Shown here: positions 7,830-14,621 of the stretch, one piece after another
Numbering within the stretch: the first letter of the stretch is position 1
Layout of the letters: each line of letters starts with the position of its first letter
Assembly (NCBI GenBank): GCA_037441445.1
Contig: JBBISE010000083.1
Coordinates: forward strand, 1 to 14,638
Reading direction: 5' to 3'
Source: JAAYQU01 sp037441445
Lineage (GTDB): Bacteria > Bacteroidota > Bacteroidia > Bacteroidales > Salinivirgaceae
Length of the DNA: 14,638 nucleotides
Notes under the pieces: generated by a model
Databases searched by the model: none
What the model was told of the DNA's origin: nothing
The model's input: the letters and a program-made list of their open reading frames with translations, nothing else
Made by a program: the position numbers and the translations under genes

Positions 7830-8297
7830 TTATTGTGCTTTTTCTATTCTAATTCCAATATCAGTAATGGCTTTCAGGTTTTCATCGCGCATGGCATGAG
7901 CAAGTTTCAGCCTGTACTCGCCTTTGTGTGGAAACCTAATCCTCGATTTATAGGGGATGGCGCTTGACCAGATACTTCCCCATCCTTTTCCAAACCATTT
8001 TCCCTTTTCGTCGGCCAAAATGCAGTTTAATGTATCCACAATTATCTGATCATTAGGCAATTGAAAATCAATGTATAACAATAAATTGCGGTAGCGGTAA
8101 CTTCCGCTGTTCCGGATATTTATTAACAGGTTGTGGCTCGATAGGGTGTCATCTATGGCAAAGGGGAAGGTTATTGAACTGTCCATGTGCCACTTTTCAC
8201 CTTCAATAGTCTTGTTAGTTTCATAAATTCTGTTCGAGTCGCACGAAACGAATGTCCATGCAACGGCAAAAAACAGAAATATGGAAATGTTACGCAT
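7830..8297 (-). CDS. gldH: GldH gliding-motility lipoprotein
   Basis: This 155-residue protein resembles GldH, a lipoprotein needed for gliding and surface chitin use in Flavobacterium and also found in non-gliding Bacteroidota. Residues 1-18 are a signal sequence ending at a lipobox-like FVS|C19. Family-like features follow: a SNRIYETNKTIEGEKWH stretch just after the lipid anchor, then FPFAIDDT, a beta-rich core with YRYRNLLLYI and GKGWGSIWSS, and a C-terminal RLKLAHAMRDENL. The frame stays open for 63 more codons upstream, but those lack a signal peptide and lie inside ricT. The ATG at 8297 puts the signal sequence at the N-terminus and overlaps the ricT stop by eight bases (ATGCGTAA), so translation is probably coupled. 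Confidence 0.88.
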   Translation of the reverse strand: MRNISIFLFFAVAWTFVSCDSNRIYETNKTIEGEKWHMDSSITFPFAIDDTLSSHNLLINIRNSGSYRYRNLLLYIDFQLPNDQIIVDTLNCILADEKGKWFGKGWGSIWSSAIPYKSRIRFPHKGEYRLKLAHAMRDENLKAITDIGIRIEKAQ

Positions 8298-9561
8298 TGC
8301 CCTCATTTGAATTCGGTTTGTTATTTGTTGGCCTACCCTGGTTTGGATTCCTGTTTGGATTCGATGGTCTGTTTGGGTTTGACGGTCTTTCGCGGTTATC
8401 GCCCTGTGGATTATTGTTATGGGGCCTACGATTTTTAAATCGTTGTTTGTTGTCGCGGGGTTTGTTTTTTTTGCTAAACCGATCAACGCTGTCCTGTCCT
8501 ACAACATTCTGGTAGTCAATCTTCTCGGGCTGCTTTGTTGGTTGAACATAGGTTTCGCCTTTTTCAATTAACTTTTCAGGGAAAATGCCGCGCCGGTTTA
8601 GTTCAATTATTCGTTTTACACGGTCAACCGACAGGGCAATAATCTGGTTGCGGTTTTCACCATCGAGGCTGTACCACAGTATGCCTTTAAAAACATCGGT
8701 TTTTTGGTGCGAGGCATTGCCTTCCTTGGTCCGCAGGATAGTGTCGGTGTTGGGGAAATCGCGGCGGGCATCGAGGTAACAATCGAGTTCGTAATTCAGA
8801 CAGCATTTTAGTTTTGAGCATTGTCCGGCCAGTTTTTGTGGGTTTAGCGACAACTCTTGTGCCCGGGCAGCGTTGGTCGCAACCGAAACAAAATTTCCTA
8901 TCCAGGTGCTACAACACAACTCGCGGCCACAGGCACCAATTCCTCCAATGCGACCGGCTTCTTGTCTTGCCCCAATCTGGCGCATCTCGACACGAATTTT
9001 GTACTTGTCGGCCAACACTTTAATGAGTTGGCGAAAATCGACGCGCTCGTCGGCAATGTAATAGAAAATGGCTTTGGTTTTATCGCCCTGGTATTCTACA
9101 TCGCCAATTTTCATGTTCAGGCCCATGTCGCGGGCCAGTTTTCGCGATTCGAGCATGGTAGTGTGTTCCAATGCAATGGCCTCTTTCCATTTGTCGATAT
9201 CGGTTTGTTTGGCTTTGCGATATACTTTTTTAAACTCCGCCTCGAACGAAACCCTGTTTTTTTTGAGTTGCTCGGGAATAATCTCGCTGGTAACAGAAAC
9301 AACGCCAATGTCGTGCCCGGGAGTTCCCTCAACGGCAACAAAATCACCAATTTTAAGGTTCAGGTTGTTTACATTGTGGTAAAAACCTTTACGTGTGTTT
9401 TTAAATTTTACCTCGACAATATCTTTTTGCGTTGGGATGGTTGGCTTGTTAAAAAGCCAGTTATGGACATTCAGTTTGCTGAAGTTGCCCGAAAACTTAG
9501 CCCTGTTGGGGTTTTCCTCGGGTTGTGGAATGTCGGTTTTGTCGAATATATTTGGATCCAT
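8290..9561 (-). CDS. ricT: PSP1-domain protein, RicT (YaaT)-like
   Basis: RicT (YaaT) in Bacillus subtilis is part of an Fe-S-containing complex that tunes RNase Y-dependent mRNA maturation. This 423-residue protein carries the PSP1 C-terminal domain (about 105-200). It also has the cysteine set C211, C216, C217, C248, C253, C254, C261, giving C-x4-CC-x30-C-x4-CC within GIGACGRELCC and QCSKLKCCLNYELDCY. This fits the cluster-binding cysteines of the family. From about residue 365 the tail is low-complexity and rich in Asn, Pro and Arg, absent from short family members. I chose the ATG at 9561; the codon three residues upstream (9570) is TTG. The -7 box at 9588-9595 lies just upstream, so this is the likely first gene of the operon. 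gldH overlaps its stop. Confidence 0.9.
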   Translation of the reverse strand: MDPNIFDKTDIPQPEENPNRAKFSGNFSKLNVHNWLFNKPTIPTQKDIVEVKFKNTRKGFYHNVNNLNLKIGDFVAVEGTPGHDIGVVSVTSEIIPEQLKKNRVSFEAEFKKVYRKAKQTDIDKWKEAIALEHTTMLESRKLARDMGLNMKIGDVEYQGDKTKAIFYYIADERVDFRQLIKVLADKYKIRVEMRQIGARQEAGRIGGIGACGRELCCSTWIGNFVSVATNAARAQELSLNPQKLAGQCSKLKCCLNYELDCYLDARRDFPNTDTILRTKEGNASHQKTDVFKGILWYSLDGENRNQIIALSVDRVKRIIELNRRGIFPEKLIEKGETYVQPTKQPEKIDYQNVVGQDSVDRFSKKNKPRDNKQRFKNRRPHNNNPQGDNRERPSNPNRPSNPNRNPNQGRPTNNKPNSNEGNA

Positions 9562-9587
9562 TGTGTTCAATCTTTATTTCTAACCGA

Positions 9588-9595
9588 CAAAGGTA
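9588..9595 (-). promoter_or_regulatory. Bacteroidota-type -7 box for the ricT operon
   Basis: The minus strand reads TACCTTTG, a perfect match to the Bacteroidota housekeeping -7 consensus TAnnTTTG. It lies 26 bases upstream of the ricT ATG, giving a short leader. I see no good -33 TTG at the usual spacing, so the call rests on the -7 match and position. Confidence 0.55.
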
Positions 9596-9641
9596 ATGTT
9601 TTTGATTCAATATCCGACAGGGAACGTTCGATTTGGTTTTC

Positions 9642-9697
9642 TTAAAAACAACAAGCCCAACCCATCCTTCTTCATAAAGAATGGGTGGGATTGGGCT
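9642..9697 (-). terminator. Strong hairpin terminator of the porin-like gene
   Basis: The two arms are 9654-9672 and 9677-9697. Reading inward, AGCCCAA pairs with TTGGGCT, CCCATCC with GGGTGGG (one G-T pair), and TTCTT with AAGAA. There are two single-base bulges and a four-base loop, CATA. On the minus strand the hairpin is followed by a T-rich run (GTTGTTTTT), the form of an intrinsic terminator for the gene ending at 9742. The plus-strand side is not T-rich, so it does not serve that direction well. Confidence 0.8.
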
Positions 9698-9741
9698 GGT
9701 TATTGGGTATTGCAGGATGTTTTGTAGCGTATGGATGGTCT

Positions 9742-11007
9742 CTAATTGAAATTGTATTTTGCCGTAAACAAAATACGGTGGTTTGTTCCAAAGATTAGAC
9801 CGTCTTTTTTTGGTTTGTAATACTCATCGAATTGGGTTGCGTAGGCTGCTTCATCGAGAAAATATTCCATTGCAAATTGCATTTTCTTAACACTATACAT
9901 TACGCGGGGAGCTATGCGGTACATTTTTGCAATGTCTGCATTTCTTTCATAGAAATACGTGTTGTTGGTTTTTACAATCTTATCTTTCGCTCCCATGTTT
10001 CCACTCATACCGCCAAAAAGGCCAAACGCAAGGTTTTCGTTTAGTTTGTATTCAACATCTACCCACCCGGTGTATGTCATTATACTTGTAAAGCGAAAAG
10101 TACTATCGTTGGCCATGTCATCGAAGATTCGTCCATATCCACCCAACATAACTTGGTGGGTAAGGTTCTGGCCAACAACACCTTTGGCTTTTATGCTAAA
10201 ATCACCAAATTGTGCTTTCCCAAAAACAATGGCATTGAATGCTTTAACTTTTTCAGTGGTTTTGTACGATCGCGCACCCACTAATGGTTGCAACTCATGA
10301 TATCCCCCACCAATGCCCACCAATGCAGGCCCTGCTTTAATATGTGCCTGAACCTGAACGTCGGGTATGCCGGCATTGCGTTGCGAGAAATCGGGTCCCA
10401 CAGAATGGTGGTATCCTTGCACATGTTGTGCTGCTACGGCTACCAGCTTGATATTTTCTGTTGCCTGGTAGTCAAGTCTTACTTGCGGTGAGCGGTTCAG
10501 CGGGTTGTAGGGAACGGCAGCACCAAATCCAATGACACCGGGGAAACATTCGGGGGTGAACAATGGATGCCAATACATACCCATGAGCATGGTGGTTTTT
10601 TTCCATTTCATGGAAAAGTAGGCGTGGCGCAACCTAAGCAGATTTTTATACTCCTCTGCTGTCCCCAAAAAATCGGTTTCAACCACACCGGATGTTTTTG
10701 CCCCCATTATTTCAGGGCCGGCAATTTTGGCTCCCACCCGGCTTTGTAGTGCCAACATGTTGGCTTGGAAATTTTCGTTCAAATCTTCGCCTGAAATGGG
10801 GTGGATGTTCGGTTTTTTTGGGTAGAGGTAAAGTTCGCCATCGCGGGTTATGACCGATTCGTAGGTGTCAACATAGGCTTCGTAGCTAATGTACCCATAG
10901 ATGTTAAACTTAAACATGGGCTCGGGGGGTTCGGCTGTTTGGGCAAACAGTTGCATGGATGCAAATTCGACAAGCCCAAGGAATAATAATAATGTAGATT
11001 TTCGCAT
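9742..11007 (-). CDS. Putative porin-like outer-membrane beta-barrel protein
   Basis: This 421-residue protein begins with a Sec signal peptide (1-23, ending LFAQ). A run of alternating polar/apolar strands ends FTAKYNFN, typical of an outer-membrane beta-barrel. Several blocks recall DcaP-like porins: FNIYGYI (34-40) at the start, LQSRVGAKIAGPE (87-99), VVETDFLG (108-115) and LRLRHAYFSMKW (124-135) followed by MGMYWHPLF (142-150). Family assignment is an inference by eye; the substrate is unknown. The gene has its own -7 box (11055-11062) and a strong terminator, so it is probably monocistronic, although read-through from the gene 87 bases upstream is possible. Confidence 0.72.
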   Translation of the reverse strand: MRKSTLLLFLGLVEFASMQLFAQTAEPPEPMFKFNIYGYISYEAYVDTYESVITRDGELYLYPKKPNIHPISGEDLNENFQANMLALQSRVGAKIAGPEIMGAKTSGVVETDFLGTAEEYKNLLRLRHAYFSMKWKKTTMLMGMYWHPLFTPECFPGVIGFGAAVPYNPLNRSPQVRLDYQATENIKLVAVAAQHVQGYHHSVGPDFSQRNAGIPDVQVQAHIKAGPALVGIGGGYHELQPLVGARSYKTTEKVKAFNAIVFGKAQFGDFSIKAKGVVGQNLTHQVMLGGYGRIFDDMANDSTFRFTSIMTYTGWVDVEYKLNENLAFGLFGGMSGNMGAKDKIVKTNNTYFYERNADIAKMYRIAPRVMYSVKKMQFAMEYFLDEAAYATQFDEYYKPKKDGLIFGTNHRILFTAKYNFN

Positions 11008-11054
11008 AGGTTGATTGTTTATAGATTCATACTATGATTATTGCATATTCTCTC

Positions 11055-11062
11055 CAAAGATA
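11055..11062 (-). promoter_or_regulatory. Bacteroidota-type -7 box for the porin-like gene
   Basis: The minus strand reads TATCTTTG, matching TAnnTTTG, 47 bases upstream of the ATG at 11007. No clear -33 TTG is seen about 19-21 bases further upstream. Confidence 0.5.
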
Positions 11063-11094
11063 ACAATTCTATCCTCTGAAATGTTTTTTTCGGT

Positions 11095-12537
11095 TCACCA
11101 TATCCGGAATGTCCCTCCGCCGGGCTTGACCGAGAAGTCGATTTCCAACAGGCAATGCTCGGCCTGGTTATGGGTTTCGTAAAACGAACGCAAAAACATG
11201 GCCTGACGGCTATTGTCGGTTGACGATAGGGCGGCACGCAATTTCTTTATGTTTTTGTAATAATACCAGGTTGCCCGGTTCAATTCCAGATAATTTCCCA
11301 ACACCAGGTTGTTGGTGTAGGTGCCCCACGTGTACCGCAGTATTTTTGGTGATGTTGCCAGCCAAAGGTGGTTGCGGTGAAGCATGACAAAAACAGTGTC
11401 GGATTGCAGGAATCCTGATGGGAAAAGGTGTTTAAAAAAGTTTCCGGTTGTCAGTTGCTGAACCCGCACTACTTCTTTTGAGCCCGGGACTTTCATCTGC
11501 TCGGCTGGCAGAGTGTTACAAACGGTGGAAAGAAAATGGGCTGTTTTCAGGGTATCAGCAATTTGAATGCCGGCAATGGGCATGTATTCGCCCCGTTCAG
11601 TAATATCAAGGTTTGCCGACCATACCCAGTTTCTCACCATGCTAGCAATTGTATCGGAGGGCAACATCTGGTATTGCTGTGTGTACTTTTCCATGGCCGC
11701 TTTTTGTTCGGGAATGGTTCGCATTCTGTTGAAGAGCAGGGGAAAATCGGTAAAGCTAAACGCCTCGAACGAGGAAACATCGCCGGGAATGTAGTTTACA
11801 AATCCGTTTGATGTGGAAGCAACCTGGTTCCATATATCGAGTTGGTGTTTGTTGCCTGAAGTGAAAAACCGAAACAAGATATTGTTGTTGTCGGTATTTA
11901 AGAATCCGCTAATGCTATCGAAAGGCATGTAAAATCCGGAAAAGGAAGGGAGTAGGTTCTGCTTTCCTTCCAGGGATTGTAAAACGCCGTCCGAAAATTC
12001 TGTTACAAAGGCACAAGGCCATGGGGAAAACTTTTTTTCCTTAACCGGTAGTACAATGTCCGGCGGAATTCGCTCGAGTATGTCGGCAGATACTGAAAAG
12101 ACGACAAAGGTCGGAAAAACACGAAAAAAAATGCGCTGACCAACGCCATTGACTACCTCGTTTTTTGTTTTGTTGTCGCACAGTTTTTGTGGAAATTCCC
12201 TCATTAAACGTTCCTCCATTGCGGCTTCGAAAAACCACAGCACGGGAATATTTTTGTTGTTGTCGGGATTTTTGTGCCATTCCAAAATAAACTCGTTGGC
12301 ATTATACATACTGTCGGTCAGTGGGTTTTGTCTGATAGACCCGACAAGTTCTTTTAAATCGGGTTCAAATTCAACCATGGTACCAAAATCTGAAGCCGGG
12401 GAACAAAGCATCCGGGCAACAACGAAGGGGCGAGGCTGCCCTGTTTGTGATTTTCCACGTAAAAAATAGAAATAGGCACCAATGCCAATCAGAACCGCAC
12501 TGAGTACTGTAGCCGAAATAATTAATGTCTTTCGCAT
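11095..12537 (-). CDS. Unrecognised membrane-anchored protein, possibly DUF3352-like
   Basis: I do not recognise a characterised family. The 480-residue protein has one N-terminal hydrophobic segment (about 3-25 from this start, followed by LRGK) and a large remaining domain that should lie outside the cytoplasmic membrane. Two similar-looking halves are possible: both contain segments reading as 'domain ends in hydrophobic strand, then SFTDFPLLFNRM-type helix'. That layout recalls DUF3352-like proteins of Bacteroidota, which is only a visual inference. The ATG at 12537 is preceded by GGA at fair spacing and puts Arg-Lys directly before the hydrophobic segment; an ATG nine codons upstream (12564) is also possible. 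It is divergent from rbfA and 87 bases upstream of the porin-like gene. Confidence 0.7.
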   Translation of the reverse strand: MRKTLIISATVLSAVLIGIGAYFYFLRGKSQTGQPRPFVVARMLCSPASDFGTMVEFEPDLKELVGSIRQNPLTDSMYNANEFILEWHKNPDNNKNIPVLWFFEAAMEERLMREFPQKLCDNKTKNEVVNGVGQRIFFRVFPTFVVFSVSADILERIPPDIVLPVKEKKFSPWPCAFVTEFSDGVLQSLEGKQNLLPSFSGFYMPFDSISGFLNTDNNNILFRFFTSGNKHQLDIWNQVASTSNGFVNYIPGDVSSFEAFSFTDFPLLFNRMRTIPEQKAAMEKYTQQYQMLPSDTIASMVRNWVWSANLDITERGEYMPIAGIQIADTLKTAHFLSTVCNTLPAEQMKVPGSKEVVRVQQLTTGNFFKHLFPSGFLQSDTVFVMLHRNHLWLATSPKILRYTWGTYTNNLVLGNYLELNRATWYYYKNIKKLRAALSSTDNSRQAMFLRSFYETHNQAEHCLLEIDFSVKPGGGTFRIW

Positions 12538-12590
12538 GGTGTTTCCGGGTTTATTTACAGGCATAAAGGTAATCTCTTTTCGGATAATAG

Positions 12591-12598
12591 CAAAATTG
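12591..12598 (-). promoter_or_regulatory. Weak -7-like box of the membrane-anchored protein gene
   Basis: The minus strand reads CAATTTTG, which keeps the TTTG and the A of TAnnTTTG but has C for the first T. It lies back-to-back with the rbfA box in the 101-base divergent region. Confidence 0.3.
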
Positions 12599-12612
12599 TA
12601 AAAAGATATGTC

Positions 12613-12620
12613 TACTTTTG
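12613..12620 (+). promoter_or_regulatory. Bacteroidota-type -7 box for rbfA
   Basis: TACTTTTG matches TAnnTTTG, 18 bases upstream of the rbfA ATG, leaving a leader of roughly 10-14 bases. The in-frame TTG at 12618 falls inside this box, so it cannot be the translation start. A TTG at 12596-12598 is closer than the usual -33 spacing. Confidence 0.6.
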
Positions 12621-12638
12621 CAACAAATCTACAGTATT

Positions 12639-12986
12639 ATGAATGAACAGGAATCCCCAAGGATACTAAAGATACGGAGCTTGCTACTCCGCGATTTAAG
12701 CGAGATATTTAACCGCATGGGCCACGAATTCTACCCCGGTGTAATGTTTACGGTAACCACCGTCAGGATAACGCCTGACCTGAGCATTGCCAAAGTTTAT
12801 CTGAGCATGTTTCCGGTAAAGGAAAAAGACGTGGTTTTGAAGAAAGTGAACGAACAAAGTTCAAGAATACGATATGAACTGGGGAAACGCATAGGAAAGC
12901 AAATGCGCGTGGTACCCGACCTGAAATTTTTTATTGACGACAGCCTTGATTACATAGAAAAAATTGATGACCTGTTGAAGAAATAG
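12639..12986 (+). CDS. rbfA: Ribosome-binding factor A
   Basis: RbfA is a KH-domain protein that binds the small ribosomal subunit and assists late maturation of the 16S rRNA 5' end. The 115 residues match the family length. Motifs seen are the N-terminal helix KIRSLLLRDLSEIF (11-24), VTTVRITPDLSIAKVYLS (39-56), and the C-terminal RVVPDLKFFIDDSLDYIEKIDDLL (90-113). The ATG at 12639 is preferred over an upstream in-frame TTG that lies in the promoter box. The permease gene follows after only two bases. Confidence 0.95.
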   Translation: MNEQESPRILKIRSLLLRDLSEIFNRMGHEFYPGVMFTVTTVRITPDLSIAKVYLSMFPVKEKDVVLKKVNEQSSRIRYELGKRIGKQMRVVPDLKFFIDDSLDYIEKIDDLLKK

Positions 12987-12988
12987 CT

Positions 12989-14218
12989 ATGCGGTTCGAG
13001 TTTTTCATAGCCAGGCGGTATTTTTTTTCGGGAAAGCGAAAAAACATCATCAACATCATTACTTCCATATCGGTAGGCGGAGTTGCCATTGGGGCTTTGG
13101 CCCTGGTGGTTGTTTTATCGGTTTTCAATGGCTTTGAGGGGCTCATACGTTCGTTGTTCGGTAGTTTCGATCCCGATTTGAAGGTGGCCAAAGTGGTTGG
13201 CAAAACAATGCCGGCCAACGATTGGGTTTACACCACCCTGTCGGGGGTTGAGGGTGTGGCCATGGCCAACCGGGTTTATGAAGACAATGCCCTGATACGC
13301 TACGATGAACGCACCCATCCGGCCCGCGTTAAAGGGGTCGAGAAAGACTGGTGGATAACCACCGGCGTTGACTCAATGTTAGTCGATGGCGGAATTTATA
13401 CACAATACGACACCACAAATTTCTGCGTTGTTGGACGCGAGCTGGCCTATCGTCTGGGATTGGGCTTAAATTTTGTACAAGCCATGAGGTTCTATGCCCC
13501 TCGGAAGTCAGAATCGCGCGAAGTGAGCGCCGAGAATGCTTTTGTTGACGGCTATTTGTTTGCCACCGGCATTTTCTCCATCCAAAACGATATCGATGCA
13601 CGGTATATTATTGTCCCTTATGGTTTTGTTACTGAGCTTTTTCAGTCCGAAGGAACGGTAACGTCCTTTGATGTGACTGTAAAAAAAGGGTACAAGGTAG
13701 CCGACGTTCAAAAAAGGATCGAAGAAAAGTTAGGAAGCGGTTATTCGGTTAAAAACCGCTTCCAGCAGCACGAATTCCTATACAAAGTTATGCAAGCCGA
13801 GAAGTGGATTATTTTTGCCATACTGACCTTCATTTTAATTATTGCTTCGTTCAGCATAATTGGCTCGCTGATGATGCTGATTATTGACAAAAAAGAAGAT
13901 GCCCATACGCTGCGTACCCTTGGTGCCGAACTGAAAACAATAAGACGCATGTTCCTTTTAGAAGGAATGGTAATTACCCTGTTTGGTTCGTTGCTGGGCA
14001 TGGCATTGGGTGCACTTGTCTGTTGGGCACAACAAACCTTTGGCATTGTAAAAATTAATGTAACAGGCGGATTAATTATTGATGCTTACCCAGTTCAAAT
14101 GATGGGCCTTGATTTTGTTATCATATTTTTCACTGTCCTTTTGATTGGCTATTTGGCATCATACTACCCGGTGCACTTCATAACCCGTCGCTATTTCGGC
14201 AACCTTCGGAAAGGGTAA
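12989..14218 (+). CDS. LolC/LolE-type ABC transporter permease (FtsX family)
   Basis: This 409-residue inner-membrane protein has the MacB/FtsX fold of lipoprotein-releasing permeases. Its parts are a first membrane segment (about 26-47), a large periplasmic domain (about 50-268), then three segments (about 272-299, 327-348 and 373-394). The coupling-helix region DKKEDAHTLRTLGAELKTIRRMFLLEG (300-326) carries the LRTLGA and LLEG signatures that contact the ATPase. It is likely to work in extracting lipoproteins for outer-membrane sorting, which would fit a cell making lipoproteins such as GldH and PorW/SprE. The ATPase LolD is not in the window. The start is an ATG two bases after rbfA, so the two genes are one operon. 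Confidence 0.9.
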   Translation: MRFEFFIARRYFFSGKRKNIINIITSISVGGVAIGALALVVVLSVFNGFEGLIRSLFGSFDPDLKVAKVVGKTMPANDWVYTTLSGVEGVAMANRVYEDNALIRYDERTHPARVKGVEKDWWITTGVDSMLVDGGIYTQYDTTNFCVVGRELAYRLGLGLNFVQAMRFYAPRKSESREVSAENAFVDGYLFATGIFSIQNDIDARYIIVPYGFVTELFQSEGTVTSFDVTVKKGYKVADVQKRIEEKLGSGYSVKNRFQQHEFLYKVMQAEKWIIFAILTFILIIASFSIIGSLMMLIIDKKEDAHTLRTLGAELKTIRRMFLLEGMVITLFGSLLGMALGALVCWAQQTFGIVKINVTGGLIIDAYPVQMMGLDFVIIFFTVLLIGYLASYYPVHFITRRYFGNLRKG

Positions 14219-14258
14219 TTTTTTCTTTGACGGGTACCTGTAATAAAAAGCCTTTCCG
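14207..14258 (+). terminator. Inverted repeat at the end of the permease gene
   Basis: CGGAAAGG (14207-14214, the last permease codons) and CCTTTCCG (14251-14258) are perfect 8-base complements around 36 bases. Within that interval a weaker pairing is possible around the palindrome GGTACC. The right arm is followed by TATTTTCC. The long loop and modest T-run make it only a candidate terminator. Confidence 0.4.
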
Positions 14259-14314
14259 TATTTTCCTACTTTCATTTGCAAAAACCACGAATTCATTTTC
14301 CGTAAAACTACGGA

Positions 14315-14345
14315 TTGATTTGATTTTATGCCGGCTCTACCTTTA
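14315..14345 (+). promoter_or_regulatory. Candidate promoter of the small helical-protein gene
   Basis: TTG (14315-14317), a 20-base spacer, then TACCTTTA (14338-14345), which has seven bases of the TAnnTTTG pattern but A for the final G. A transcript would start near 14352, leaving about 40 bases before the ATG at 14394 and excluding the in-frame ATG at 14328. Confidence 0.4.
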
Positions 14346-14393
14346 CGGCGTAAAATCGGGTACAAAATTTTTCATCAAAAACACCGAACAAAG

Positions 14394-14612
14394 ATGCACA
14401 AAATGGATACGAGCACTATTTCTAACATAAAGGCGAAAGTAGAGCAAGCTATTCAACACCTTGCAGAAGGCGAACTGGATGCCTGTTTTTCGCTGTGTGC
14501 TGAAATTGAAAAGGAATTACAAAACAAACAGCTTGAAGAAAAGCACTGGAGTATAATCAGCAAAATCAAAAGTAGAAAAACACAACTGGGGTATGCACAT
14601 AAAACATATTAA
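14394..14612 (+). CDS. Small helical protein of unknown function
   Basis: This 72-residue ORF is not recognised. It is almost entirely predicted helix by composition, with heptad-like spacing: IKAKVEQAIQHLAEGELDACF, then LCAEIEKELQNKQLEEKHW, then a basic C-terminus IISKIKSRKTQLGYAHKTY. No signal peptide or membrane segment is visible; it has two cysteines close together (residues 31 and 35). The layout could be a helix hairpin or a TPR-like fragment. The start at 14394 is chosen because the in-frame ATG at 14328 lies upstream of or within a candidate promoter; ATG at 14403 is equally possible. Whether it is a real gene rests on the promoter and amino-acid composition only. Confidence 0.5.
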   Translation: MHKMDTSTISNIKAKVEQAIQHLAEGELDACFSLCAEIEKELQNKQLEEKHWSIISKIKSRKTQLGYAHKTY

Positions 14613-14621
14613 AAAAGATAG

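Noticed and set aside
8320..8480. Repeat array or CRISPR in the repetitive stretch
   Set aside because: The repetition is codon-level Asn/Pro/Arg coding in the ricT tail, with no spacers or constant repeat unit.
8298..8486. N-terminal extension of gldH
   Set aside because: The extension is the out-of-frame reading of the ricT low-complexity tail, and the lipoprotein signal only makes sense from 8297.
8857..9645. Long plus-strand open frame (262 codons) antisense to ricT
   Set aside because: It is a shadow of the ricT frame; the minus-strand reading has family motifs and the plus reading has no recognisable domain or start context.
12618..12638. TTG start for rbfA seven codons upstream
   Set aside because: The TTG lies in the -7 promoter box, and the RbfA family begins near the ATG at 12639.
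14328..14393. Upstream ATG start for the small helical ORF
   Set aside because: It overlaps the candidate promoter and would add a basic, non-helical leader unlike the rest.
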